A stretch of 64,000 nt of DNA from Roseobacter sp. MED193 (lineage in GTDB: Bacteria; Pseudomonadota; Alphaproteobacteria; Rhodobacterales; Rhodobacteraceae). The position numbers were made by a program, and so were the translations under genes. The notes under the pieces were generated by a model, which searched no databases, was not told the DNA's origin, and saw nothing but the letters and a program-made list of their open reading frames with translations. Positions 25,588-33,594 of this stretch are shown in pieces (within the stretch, counting starts at the first letter, position 1; each line of letters starts with the position of its first letter). The stretch spans positions 2,673,892-2,737,891 of the forward strand of contig NZ_CH902583.1 in assembly GCF_000152965.1 (NCBI RefSeq), written 5' to 3'.

Positions 25588-26058
25588 ATGCGTAGATTTG
25601 ATTTTGCACCACTCAACCGTGCAACTATTGGCTTTGACCAGATCGCTGATCTGATGGACCGCGCCCTGAGCAATGATGTCGGGCAACCCAGCTACCCTCC
25701 TTACAATATCGAAAAAACTGCCGCAGATAGCTATCGGATTTCCATTGCTGTCGCCGGTTTTGGCGAAGAAGACCTGACCGTAGAGGTGAAGGAAAATGCC
25801 TTGGTGATTTCTGCACGCAAGGCAGATGAACCCGAGGGGCGCAGCTTTCTGCACCGTGGTATAGCCACCCGTGCCTTTGAGCGCCGCTTTACACTTGCGG
25901 ATCATGTGCGAGTCATCGGCGCCAGCCATGCCGACGGCATGCTACATATTGACCTGCACCGTGAAGTGCCAGAGGCGCTGAAGCCGCGACGGATCGATAT
26001 TAGCTCGACCCGGCCAAAGCAGACTGCGATTGAAGCAGAGGCCCAGTCGCTCAATTAG
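25588..26058 (+). CDS. Small heat-shock protein, Hsp20/IbpA family
   Basis: 156 residues. Hsp20 proteins bind unfolding proteins and hold them for refolding by DnaK/ClpB. The N-terminal arm MRRFDFAPLNRATIGFDQIADLMD is the IbpA-type start. The alpha-crystallin domain covers about residues 35-130 (NIEKTAADSYRISIAVAGFGEEDLTVEVKENALVISA and AFERRFTLADHVRVIGASHADGMLHIDL). The C-terminal extension lacks a clear IxI motif; PRRIDI is the nearest match. GAGGAT precedes the ATG. The 5' leader contains hairpins and an overlapping small frame at 25562-25654. Confidence 0.93.
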   Translation: MRRFDFAPLNRATIGFDQIADLMDRALSNDVGQPSYPPYNIEKTAADSYRISIAVAGFGEEDLTVEVKENALVISARKADEPEGRSFLHRGIATRAFERRFTLADHVRVIGASHADGMLHIDLHREVPEALKPRRIDISSTRPKQTAIEAEAQSLN

Positions 26059-26190
26059 GCTCCACTGGCGCGAACTCCTTTCCGTTCATAGGCTTTCTCC
26101 AGGGAGCCTGAATGGAGTGAATATAGTCCCAGGCCGCCTATGTGGTCTGGGGCTATGTTTTTTGGGATGGAAGGATGTCTCCACTCTGCT

Positions 26191-26228
26191 TACCAATTGG
26201 TAGGGATTAATACTTACCAATTGGTAAG
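26191..26228. promoter_or_regulatory. Tandem palindromic operators upstream of the TetR gene
   Basis: Two palindromes share the core TACCAATTGGTA: 26191-26202, and the longer perfect 16-mer CTTACCAATTGGTAAG at 26213-26228. Their centres are 24 bases apart. They end 39 bases before the TetR start, where an autoregulating TetR protein would bind. Confidence 0.75.
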
Positions 26229-26267
26229 TTTTATGTTAGGCTTGCTTACGATGATCAGAGGTGAGCG

Positions 26268-26873
26268 ATGAAACCTACCCGCCAAACCAGAAATGATCTG
26301 CTGAAAGTGGCCAGGCGCCACTTCGCTGAAAGGGGCTATCAGGGCACTAGCCTTGCTGATGTTGCGGCAGAACTGGGGGTATCTAAACAGGCTCTTCTTC
26401 ATCACTTCAAATCCAAGCCTTTGCTCTATCGAGCGTGCCTGGATCTACTGAATCAGGATTTGCTGCACCTGCTCTTTACCGCGATGGACGGCACAGAAGA
26501 TGCTGATCTCCAGCTTGAGAGATGTCTCGTGGCTCTGACGGAGTATTATCTAGAGGATGGTTCTGCGCCGGCTCTAGTTATGGGAGTCTTGACCGATGCC
26601 CCGGGGCAAGTGGTGCTTTCGGCAGCTCCACCTCTCCCGTTGCAGGACTTTCTAGAGCCGCTTGTTGCCTTGGTCCAGGCTACACCACGATGGCAGGGGG
26701 GCGGCTTTGCAGAGGCCCTGGCTGTTGCCATCGAATTATTGGGTGCCATATGCCTACTGTCGGCAGCAAGGAAAAACCTTTCCGTCCGCTTCGGTGTAAG
26801 CGCGGTAGAACAAGGAAGGCGGCTTGCAGTTGAGCATGCGCGAGACTTGGTCAGGGTCAGGCTGGGAGGCTAA
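26268..26873 (+). CDS. TetR-family transcriptional regulator
   Basis: 201 residues. The helix-turn-helix domain occupies residues about 4-50 (NDLLKVARRHFAERGYQGTSLADVAAELGVSKQALLHHFKSKPLLY), which is the TetR signature. The C-terminal ligand domain is not assignable. Two near-identical palindromes upstream are its likely binding sites. The flanking genes (hsp20 upstream, globin downstream) run in the same direction, but each is separated by more than 170 bases, so the target may be the regulator itself or a distant gene. The ligand is unknown. Confidence 0.92.
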   Translation: MKPTRQTRNDLLKVARRHFAERGYQGTSLADVAAELGVSKQALLHHFKSKPLLYRACLDLLNQDLLHLLFTAMDGTEDADLQLERCLVALTEYYLEDGSAPALVMGVLTDAPGQVVLSAAPPLPLQDFLEPLVALVQATPRWQGGGFAEALAVAIELLGAICLLSAARKNLSVRFGVSAVEQGRRLAVEHARDLVRVRLGG

Positions 26874-27048
26874 TTTGCCAAGCAGAAAGTTTGATTGGAA
26901 GGGGTGAGCGGCTTAGGTTGCAGGCCTACTCCGCAGTATCGTGATAAAATGGCTTTTGGATTACCCCTTGCCCAATGGCCTCAATAAAGGTGTAAATGAG
27001 ACTCATCATTTCTGACTGTGTTGTTTTGGCTGTTTTGAGGGGGGCATT

Positions 27049-27474
27049 ATGGATCCTAGGGACGTCGACGAAATGCGATCCAGTTTTCCCACGATCTTCG
27101 CTCGGAAAGCGGAGTTGGCAGATCGCTTCTATTCCCATCTTTTTGTTCATTTGCCCGAGGTGGAGAGCCTGTTTGGCGATGATTTCTCCAAACAGAAGGA
27201 GATGTTTGCTGCCATGTTGACCTATTGCCTCAAAGGCGTGGCCAACAGTCAGAGCTTGCCCCAAGCCCGCGCCGGGCTGGTCAAGGTTCATGCGCGTTTT
27301 AATCTTGGCCCCCGAGAGATGGAGTTGGCCGGCAAAGCGGTGATGGCGGCTTTGGAAGATGTTTTGGGCAATGACCTGTCGACAAAGCAGCGAGAGATTT
27401 GGGAGCAGGCAATATCAGGTGTGATGCAGTTGTTATTGGCGGAGACAGACACCAAATTAGCGCCGCAGTGCTGA
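27049..27474 (+). CDS. Single-domain globin (flavohaemoglobin-type)
   Basis: 141 residues with no reductase domain. The haem-pocket residues can be placed by alignment to flavohaemoglobins: Tyr28 at B10 in DRFYSHLF, Gln49 at E7 in SKQKEMF, and the proximal His81 at F8 in VKVHARF. A Tyr B10/Gln E7 pocket is typical of globins that turn over NO or peroxide with an external reductase. The start ATG lies after GGGGGC-type sequence and gives a normal N-terminus. It is probably monocistronic. The FAD reductase at 57.5 kb is a conceivable but unproven partner. Confidence 0.88.
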   Translation: MDPRDVDEMRSSFPTIFARKAELADRFYSHLFVHLPEVESLFGDDFSKQKEMFAAMLTYCLKGVANSQSLPQARAGLVKVHARFNLGPREMELAGKAVMAALEDVLGNDLSTKQREIWEQAISGVMQLLLAETDTKLAPQC

Positions 27475-27511
27475 AGGCCCGACCAAGACGCAAGAACTCC
27501 AAAATCTGAAA

Positions 27512-27536
27512 GGGCCCCAATATGAAATCGGGGCCC
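27512..27536. terminator. Hairpin between convergent globin and gabD
   Basis: The arms GGGCCCC and GGGGCCC (7 bp) enclose an 11-base loop. T-runs are short on both sides, so it is at best a weak bidirectional terminator. Confidence 0.5.
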
Positions 27537-27570
27537 ATTGGGCGTCATAAGGGCTGAGGCCGGTGCGGTA

Positions 27571-29043
27571 TTAGACGGCCATACAAATGTATTTCATCTC
27601 CAGGTAATCCTCGATGCCGTGGTGGCTGCCTTCGCGGCCCAGGCCGGATTGTTTGACCCCGCCAAAGGGCGCGACTTCGGTGGAGATGAGGCCGGTGTTG
27701 ACGCCAACGATCCCGTATTCCAGCGCCTCTGCGACCTTGTAGACGCGGCTCAGATCTTTTGCGTAGAAATAGGAGGCGAGGCCAAAGATGGTGTCATTGG
27801 CCATCTCGATGACCTCGTCCTCATTCTCGAACTTGAACAAAGGCGCCAAGGGGCCAAAGGTTTCGTCAGTGGCAAAGTCCATGTCGCGGGTGGCGCCAGT
27901 CACAATAGTGGGCTGGAAGAAGGTGCCACCAAGATCCGAGGGGCTGCCGCCCAGGATCACTTCGGCGCCCTTTGCGGTGGCGTCGGCGATATGGTTTTGC
28001 ACCTTGGTGACGGCCTTTGCGTTGATCAGCGGACCAAACACGGTGCCGTCTTCCATACCGTCGCCGACCTTCATCTCGGAGACAGCTTCTTTCAGCTTAG
28101 CGGCAAAAGCGTCATAGACCCCGGCCTGCACATAGATCCGGTTTGCGCAAACGCAGGTCTGCCCGTTGTTGCGGAACTTGCACAGGATCGCGCCTTCGAC
28201 GGCGGCATCCAAATCGGCATCGTCAAAGACGATAAAGGGCGCATTCCCGCCTAGCTCCATGGAGCATTTCATCACTGTGTCAGCGGCCTGCCGCATCAGA
28301 ATGCGGCCCACTTCGGTGGAGCCAGTGAAGGTCAATTTGCGCACTGCGTTGTTGTCGCAGAACTCCTTGCCGATTTCGGAAGCATTGGAGGAGGGCACGA
28401 CACTAAAGACGCCAGCGGGAATGCCTGCGCGGTCCGCCAGGACTGCGAGCGCAGTGGCGGAGAGCGGTGTGAGTTCTGCTGGGCGGGCGACAAAGGCACA
28501 GCCTGCGGCCAGTGCCGGACCGGCCTTGCGGGTGATCATCGCGTTGGGAAAATTCCAAGGCGTGATCGAGGCCGCGACACCGATGGGCTGTTTTAACACG
28601 GTGATGCGTTTGTCGCGCTGGTGGCCAGGTATGGTCTCGCCGTAGATACGTTTGGCTTCTTCGGCAAAGAATTCGACAAAGGAAGCGCCATAGGCGATTT
28701 CACCGCGGGCCTCTGCCAGGGGTTTGCCCATTTCTGCAGTCAGGATGATGGCGAGGTCTTCCTGATTGGCCATCATCAGATCAAACCACTTGCGCAGAAC
28801 GCTGGCGCGCTCCTTGCCGGTCCATTTGGCCCATTCCTTTTGCGCCACATCCGCCTGAGCGATCGCACCGGCGACCTGCGCGCGGCTGACATCGGCCACT
28901 TTGGCAATCACATCGCCCCGCGCCGGGTTGACCACGTCAAACGTGCCGTCGCCATCGGCGAAGGTGCCGCCGATATAGGCACGGGTTTCCAGCAGGGTTG
29001 GATCGCTCAGCAGTGATTTCAGCGCTGTGGTGTCTTGTAGCAT
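27571..29043 (-). CDS. gabD: NAD(P)-dependent succinate-semialdehyde dehydrogenase
   Basis: GabD oxidises succinate semialdehyde to succinate, the last step of GABA and related C4 catabolism. The start at 29043 follows AGGAGG and gives 490 residues; an upstream GTG would add 34 improbable residues. Aldehyde dehydrogenase motifs: ITPWNFPNAMITRKAGPALAAG, FTGSTEVGRIL, MELGGNAPFIVFDDADLD with the general-base Glu, and the catalytic Cys in NNGQTCVCANRIYV. The neighbouring Cys two residues on is a feature of GabD-type enzymes. Closely related family members can act on other semialdehydes. Confidence 0.92.
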   Translation of the reverse strand: MLQDTTALKSLLSDPTLLETRAYIGGTFADGDGTFDVVNPARGDVIAKVADVSRAQVAGAIAQADVAQKEWAKWTGKERASVLRKWFDLMMANQEDLAIILTAEMGKPLAEARGEIAYGASFVEFFAEEAKRIYGETIPGHQRDKRITVLKQPIGVAASITPWNFPNAMITRKAGPALAAGCAFVARPAELTPLSATALAVLADRAGIPAGVFSVVPSSNASEIGKEFCDNNAVRKLTFTGSTEVGRILMRQAADTVMKCSMELGGNAPFIVFDDADLDAAVEGAILCKFRNNGQTCVCANRIYVQAGVYDAFAAKLKEAVSEMKVGDGMEDGTVFGPLINAKAVTKVQNHIADATAKGAEVILGGSPSDLGGTFFQPTIVTGATRDMDFATDETFGPLAPLFKFENEDEVIEMANDTIFGLASYFYAKDLSRVYKVAEALEYGIVGVNTGLISTEVAPFGGVKQSGLGREGSHHGIEDYLEMKYICMAV

Positions 29044-29232
29044 AGGGGCCTCCTGGGGGGTGTTTGTGAGGGCATGGAAAACAGGTGCAGTTAGATATGT
29101 CCAGAAAGTTCCATAAGTCCAGAATCTCACCGCAATATACTTCACTTGTTAAATTTATAATATTTGAGAGAAGACCATTTGACAATGCCAAAGCCAGGTT
29201 GTCACTTGTTGCACAAATAGGGGAGCAAACTC

Positions 29233-30021
29233 ATGGAACTGGACGACGCCTACGCAAACGGGGCACACATTGAGGGCGCAGAGGAATATCCGCCACGCTG
29301 GGCGGCTTCGGCAGAAGATTTCCGAAACAGCCTGCATGAGCGGGCGCAGCTCGATATCCCTTATGGGGAGGGGAAGCGACATCGCTTTGACCTTTTTCTG
29401 CCGGAGAGCGCGTCCAAAGGGGTGCTGATTTTTGTACATGGCGGCTACTGGATGGCTTTTGATAAAAGCTCCTGGTCGCATCTGGCCGTTGGCGCCCTGA
29501 GGCAGGGCTGGGCGGTCGCAATGCCGTCCTACGATCTGTGCCCTGAGGTGCGAATTGCGGATATCACCCAGCAGATTGCCCAGGCTGTGGCTCGGATCGC
29601 TACGGAAGTGCCAGAGGTTCCTATTTCGCTTGCTGGCCATTCGGCGGGCGGGCATCTGGTGGCTAGGATGCTGGATCCGGCGCTGATCCCGCTGGCGATT
29701 GGTGAACGTTTGAAGGTTGTAGTGCCAATTTCGCCGCTTTCGGATCTGTTGCCGCTGCTGCGGACGTCTATGAATGACAAATTCAAAATGGATTGCGACA
29801 CCGCCAAGGCGGAAAGCCCGGTGGAAATGCGAGAGCGCTACCAGACTGATGTGACCGTTTGGGTCGGGGCCGAGGAGCGGCCCGCGTTTTTGGATCAGGC
29901 CCAATGGCTGGCCGATGCCTGGCACGCGGATCATGTCATTGCTTTTGGCAAGCACCATTTTAACGTGGTGGATCCCCTGGCAGATCCAGAAAGCGACCTC
30001 GTCCGGTTGCTGACGAATTAG
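29233..30021 (+). CDS. Alpha/beta hydrolase, kynurenine formamidase-like
   Basis: 262 residues. The oxyanion-hole motif HGGYW (about residue 74) and the nucleophile elbow GHSAGG (about residue 136) are those of the esterase/lipase-type arylformamidases. The catalytic His is likely the one in GKHHFNVVD near the C-terminus, and the acid is in WVGAEERPAF/LDQA. Such enzymes hydrolyse N-formylkynurenine or related esters and amides. It is followed, in the same direction, by creatinase after 236 bases, so a separate role is possible. No other tryptophan-catabolic gene is in the window. Confidence 0.8.
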   Translation: MELDDAYANGAHIEGAEEYPPRWAASAEDFRNSLHERAQLDIPYGEGKRHRFDLFLPESASKGVLIFVHGGYWMAFDKSSWSHLAVGALRQGWAVAMPSYDLCPEVRIADITQQIAQAVARIATEVPEVPISLAGHSAGGHLVARMLDPALIPLAIGERLKVVVPISPLSDLLPLLRTSMNDKFKMDCDTAKAESPVEMRERYQTDVTVWVGAEERPAFLDQAQWLADAWHADHVIAFGKHHFNVVDPLADPESDLVRLLTN

Positions 30022-30257
30022 GCAATTTTGGTCCGATGGCCAGATGTAGGGGCTGTGCTTGGACGGCGGCGGAAAAAACGCTTGCCTCAAAAAAGATTCG
30101 CGCGCATTTTCCGATCTGACCAGGCGATGGCGTCGCCACATGGGGTCTATCTCAGTCTTGGATCAAGCGCTGCTTGATTTTGCGATTGTGCCATGGGTCG
30201 TCTTCAACAATCTGTCCTGTACGCCAGGACCTTTCTTGTAAGAAGGAAGGGTCTAAT

Positions 30258-31466
30258 ATGACTTCACGTCCTGATATGTATCGTTTTCACAATGGTGAAA
30301 AAGCGCCCCTGCAATTTGCGGTCTCCGAATATGAGGCGCGTATCGCGGGCCTGCGTAAGATCATGATCGAAAAGGGGGTGAGCGCCGCTGTCTTCACCTC
30401 TATGCACAATATCTCTTATTATTCTGGGTTCACTTACTGTGCTTTTGGCCGCCCTTATGGGCTGGTTGTCACTGCCACCGAGGCGGTGACGATTTCGGCT
30501 GGGATTGATGCGGGTCAGCCCTGGCGCCGGTCGTTCTGCGACAACATTACCTACACCGACTGGCAGCGCGACAATTTCTGGCGAGCGATCAAATCTGTCT
30601 CTGGTGAGGGGGCGGTCGTTGGCTTTGAGAGCGATCATTTGACCCTACTGCAAAAAGGCAAACTCGAAGGCTTTCTCCTCCCGTCAAAACTGGTGGATCT
30701 CTATGAGCCCACCATGGTGCAGCGCATGGGGAAATCCGACGCTGAACTGGACTTGATCCGTGCTGGTGCTGCGGTGGCAGACGTGGGTGGCTATGCCATT
30801 CGCGAGGCGGTCAAAGAGGGCGCGCGCGAGATTGACGTGGCTATGGCCGGGCGTGATGCGATGGAACTGGAGATTGCCAAGCGCTTTCCGGATGCAGAGT
30901 ACCGCGACAGTTGGGTCTGGTTCCAGTCGGGGATCAACACTGACGGCGCGCATAACCCCGTGACGGGGCGCAAACTGCAGCGTGGGGATATTCTGTCGCT
31001 GAACACGTTTCCGATGATTTCAGGCTATTACACAGCTCTGGAACGCACCATGTTTGTAGGCGAAGTGGATGCCGAGAGCCTGAAAATCTGGGAAGCCAAT
31101 GTCGCGGCCCATGAATATGGTATCTCTTTGCTGAAACCCGGTGCCAGCTGCGCCGAGATCACCCATAAGATCAATGCCTTCTTTGAAGAGCGCGATTTGC
31201 TGCAATATCGCACCTTTGGTTATGGCCATTCCTTTGGGGTCTTGTCGCACTACTATGGCCGCGAGGCGGGGCTGGAACTGCGTGAAGATATCGATACGGT
31301 CCTGGAGCCCGGTATGGTGATCTCGATGGAGCCAATGCTGACCATTGCCGATGGTCAGCCTGGTGCGGGCGGCTACCGTGAGCATGATATTCTGGTCATC
31401 CATGACGAGGACAATGAAAACATCACCAAATACCCCTATGGGCCTGAGTTCAACATTGTCGGCTGA
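30258..31466 (+). CDS. Creatinase (creatine amidinohydrolase)
   Basis: Creatinase splits creatine into sarcosine and urea. The start at 30258 has AAGGAAGGG upstream and gives 402 residues, the length of the Pseudomonas enzyme. The likeness is close all along: FHNGEK near the N-terminus, SAGIDAGQPWRRSF, YTDWQRDNF, FQSGINTDGAHNPVTGRKL, SLNTFPMISGYYTALERT, FGYGHSFGVLSHYYGREAG and PGAGGYREHDIL. The catalytic His falls at residue 232, the same number as in the Pseudomonas enzyme. The fold is that of M24 peptidases without their metals. Sarcosine oxidase and urease genes are not in the window. Confidence 0.93.
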   Translation: MTSRPDMYRFHNGEKAPLQFAVSEYEARIAGLRKIMIEKGVSAAVFTSMHNISYYSGFTYCAFGRPYGLVVTATEAVTISAGIDAGQPWRRSFCDNITYTDWQRDNFWRAIKSVSGEGAVVGFESDHLTLLQKGKLEGFLLPSKLVDLYEPTMVQRMGKSDAELDLIRAGAAVADVGGYAIREAVKEGAREIDVAMAGRDAMELEIAKRFPDAEYRDSWVWFQSGINTDGAHNPVTGRKLQRGDILSLNTFPMISGYYTALERTMFVGEVDAESLKIWEANVAAHEYGISLLKPGASCAEITHKINAFFEERDLLQYRTFGYGHSFGVLSHYYGREAGLELREDIDTVLEPGMVISMEPMLTIADGQPGAGGYREHDILVIHDEDNENITKYPYGPEFNIVG

Positions 31467-31820
31467 GCCTTCCCGCGCCTGCGTCATGGCTGGAAAGCGT
31501 AGCGCTCCCGCCCGGATTTGATCCCTGACGGGATCGCATGCCCGTTGGGCATGGCACCGCGCTATTGGCGCGGTGCTGTCACGCATTGCAGTGAGCCCAG
31601 AGAGAGCTTGCAAATGGGGCGCGTTGCAGGCCCTAAGAAGGGCTTTGGGTAGCAAACATAGGCTTCTCTCTTGCTTTCAAGCCCAAACCTTTTATGAGTA
31701 GCGAACTCACCACCCTGTAGAATTGGTCTTCGCAAATAGGATGCGGATCCAGCATTGACTGGGGGGAGGGATATGTTCCAACAGATGATATCTGTCTCAT
31801 AAAAGTGATCACGCTGCGCC
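31467..31820. other. Intergenic region between creatinase and pssA
   Basis: No gene is visible. The first third holds three consecutive hairpins (31521-31576), described separately. The remainder must carry the pssA promoter. No open frame with a ribosome site is seen on either strand. Confidence 0.5.
31521..31576 (+). repeat. Triple-hairpin extragenic element after creatinase
   Basis: Three adjoining stems: ATCCC-tgac-GGGAT (31521-31534), CATGCCC-gtt-GGGCATG (31537-31553) and GCACCGCGC-tattg-GCGCGGTGC (31554-31576). The last two match in layout and core sequence the pair at 36193-36229, which suggests a repeat family. It may also terminate creatinase transcription. Confidence 0.6.
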
Positions 31821-32561
31821 ATGGATGAACCCCACGACAAAAGACTGACCGAATTTGCACTGATCCAGCTCTTGCCCAATATGATGACCATTGGCGCAAT
31901 CTGCGCGGGGCTTTCGGCTATTCGGTTTGGGGTGCAGGGCAACTATGTGCTCGCGGTGCAGCTGATCCTTGCGGCAGCCATTCTTGACGGGTTGGATGGG
32001 CGTCTTGCACGGGCGCTAGGCAGCGATAGTAAGATGGGGGCCGAGCTGGATTCGCTTGCGGATTTCCTCAACTTTGGTGTGGCGGCGCCCCTGGTGATAT
32101 ATTTCTGGGCTCTTCAGGACATGAGCAATGCGGGTTGGATTTCGGTCCTGGTGTTTTCTGTCTGCTGCGTCGTGCGGCTGGCCAGGTTCAATGTGGCCAC
32201 CAAATCCGAAGAGGTCAGCGAAGTGCCCAGCGGCTACTTTGTGGGTATTCCTTCACCTGCCGGAGCACTCTTGGCGATGCTGCCGATGTTCATTTCCTTC
32301 GCTTTCGATGCAGGCACGGGCTTCCCCAAACTGCTGATTTGTTTGCATATGGTGGTGATCGGATTGCTGATGATCAGCCGCATTCCAACATGGTCCCCCA
32401 AGCTGGTGCGCATCTCGCGCGAGAACGTAAAGTACTTTCTGGTGGCCTGCGCCTTTGCCGGTGCTGCGGTTCTGACCTATGCTTGGTCCACTTTGGTTGT
32501 ACTTTGCATCAGCTATGTGGTTCTGGTGATTTGGGGGCTGCTCACCAGGCGCGCCGAATAG
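31821..32561 (+). CDS. pssA: CDP-diacylglycerol-serine O-phosphatidyltransferase
   Basis: PssA makes phosphatidylserine, the precursor of phosphatidylethanolamine, at the inner membrane. The 246 residues have about seven membrane segments. The CDP-alcohol phosphotransferase motif is complete: LDGLDGRLARALGSDSKMGAELDSLADFLNFG, fitting DGxxAR-x8-GxxxDxxxD, at about residues 55-85. The start context is weak but no better ATG is near. The decarboxylase gene psd, often adjacent, is absent here. Two small membrane protein genes follow closely. Confidence 0.94.
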   Translation: MDEPHDKRLTEFALIQLLPNMMTIGAICAGLSAIRFGVQGNYVLAVQLILAAAILDGLDGRLARALGSDSKMGAELDSLADFLNFGVAAPLVIYFWALQDMSNAGWISVLVFSVCCVVRLARFNVATKSEEVSEVPSGYFVGIPSPAGALLAMLPMFISFAFDAGTGFPKLLICLHMVVIGLLMISRIPTWSPKLVRISRENVKYFLVACAFAGAAVLTYAWSTLVVLCISYVVLVIWGLLTRRAE

Positions 32562-32611
32562 CACCTTAGCCGGGGTGCCCCAGTTCAGTCGCCACTCTTG
32601 AGAGACCTGAT

Positions 32612-32878
32612 ATGTTTGCCTTTTTGCGCCTTTCGCTGCTTTTGTTGGTTGGTTTGACCTTGGTCTATGGCGCAGTTTCGCTCTACTCCCGTGAGCGGCG
32701 GCGTGCCAAGTTGAAACGGCGTTGGACAGAGAGGGGGTTGACCGGAGACCGGCGGACCTTCATCCAGCGGGGGCTGAAACAATACGACCATTCCTTGCGA
32801 CGGCGGCTGATCTTGTTGGTCTATATTCTGCCGCTGACTGCAATTGCACTGGTCATCTATGTGGTAAACTTTAGCTGA
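32612..32878 (+). CDS. Small membrane protein of unknown function
   Basis: 88 residues with two hydrophobic helices (about 5-22 and 66-84) joined by a strongly basic loop (SRERRRAKLKRRWTERG). Both termini would be on the same side of the membrane. It lies 50 bases after pssA and 12 bases before the DUF1523 gene, so the three are probably one operon. I know no function. Confidence 0.75.
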   Translation: MFAFLRLSLLLLVGLTLVYGAVSLYSRERRRAKLKRRWTERGLTGDRRTFIQRGLKQYDHSLRRRLILLVYILPLTAIALVIYVVNFS

Positions 32879-32890
32879 GGGGCATCTGTC

Positions 32891-33532
32891 ATGGCCTATA
32901 TCAAATGGGGATTTTTGATCACGCTCTGGTCCGCCTTTGCGGCCTTCCTCCATTATACCCTACCACAATACGATGTGGTTCGGATCGTCAGCACCTATGA
33001 GGAACGCCAGGAGCTGGACAATTGGAAGCGAGTTTTCTGGTCTACCCCAGACAGCCAGTCACAGGCCGCAATCACCCGCGATGTACAGTTCATTCAGTCC
33101 TTCCGTACCAGTGGTGACGCCGTTGTCTATCGGAATGAGGACACCGGCTGGCATTGGCCACCCTATTTCAAGTTTGACACCGCCAATCTCTATACGGAAG
33201 CAAATGATGCGATCTCGACCAAGGATGACCCAGAGTGGGTCGTTGTGATGCACTATGGCTGGCGCAGCATCTTCTTGTCGGCCTTCCCTAATGCGATCTC
33301 GATCTCGCCAGCAGCGGGCCCCGATGACAAGCCGGTCAACTGGTTCAATATCATCTTCCTGACTCTGCTGGCAGCGCTGTTCTGGGCAATCTATGTGCGC
33401 TGGCGCCGGTTTAGGCGTAATCGGATCGACCCGGTGCTGGAAGAGGTCGAAGACGGGCTATATGCAGCGGGGGATGCCATTTCGGAGCGGCGCGGACGGA
33501 TGCGACGTTGGTTTTCCAGCCTCAAAGGCTGA
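32891..33532 (+). CDS. DUF1523 family membrane protein
   Basis: 213 residues with an N-terminal membrane helix (about 5-22), a periplasmic domain of about 125 residues and a second helix at about 155-173, then a basic cytoplasmic tail. The conserved stretch DTGWHWPPYFKFDTANL and the following VVMHYGWRSIFLSAFPNA mark DUF1523, a family largely restricted to Rhodobacteraceae and relatives. It is placed 12 bases after the small membrane protein gene. The function is unknown; a role in envelope lipid handling is only suggested by pssA upstream. Confidence 0.85.
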   Translation: MAYIKWGFLITLWSAFAAFLHYTLPQYDVVRIVSTYEERQELDNWKRVFWSTPDSQSQAAITRDVQFIQSFRTSGDAVVYRNEDTGWHWPPYFKFDTANLYTEANDAISTKDDPEWVVVMHYGWRSIFLSAFPNAISISPAAGPDDKPVNWFNIIFLTLLAALFWAIYVRWRRFRRNRIDPVLEEVEDGLYAAGDAISERRGRMRRWFSSLKG

Positions 33533-33594
33533 GGCCATTGCCGGTTCGGAAATAGCCAGGCCCACATCTGGTTTGCAAAGGATACTTAGCGGGC

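Noticed and set aside
30258-31466. DddP-type DMSP lyase, which is common in roseobacters and shares the M24 fold
   Set aside because: The sequence follows creatinase motif by motif, including SGINTDGAHNPVT with His at 232 and the same total length. Creatinase is the better call.
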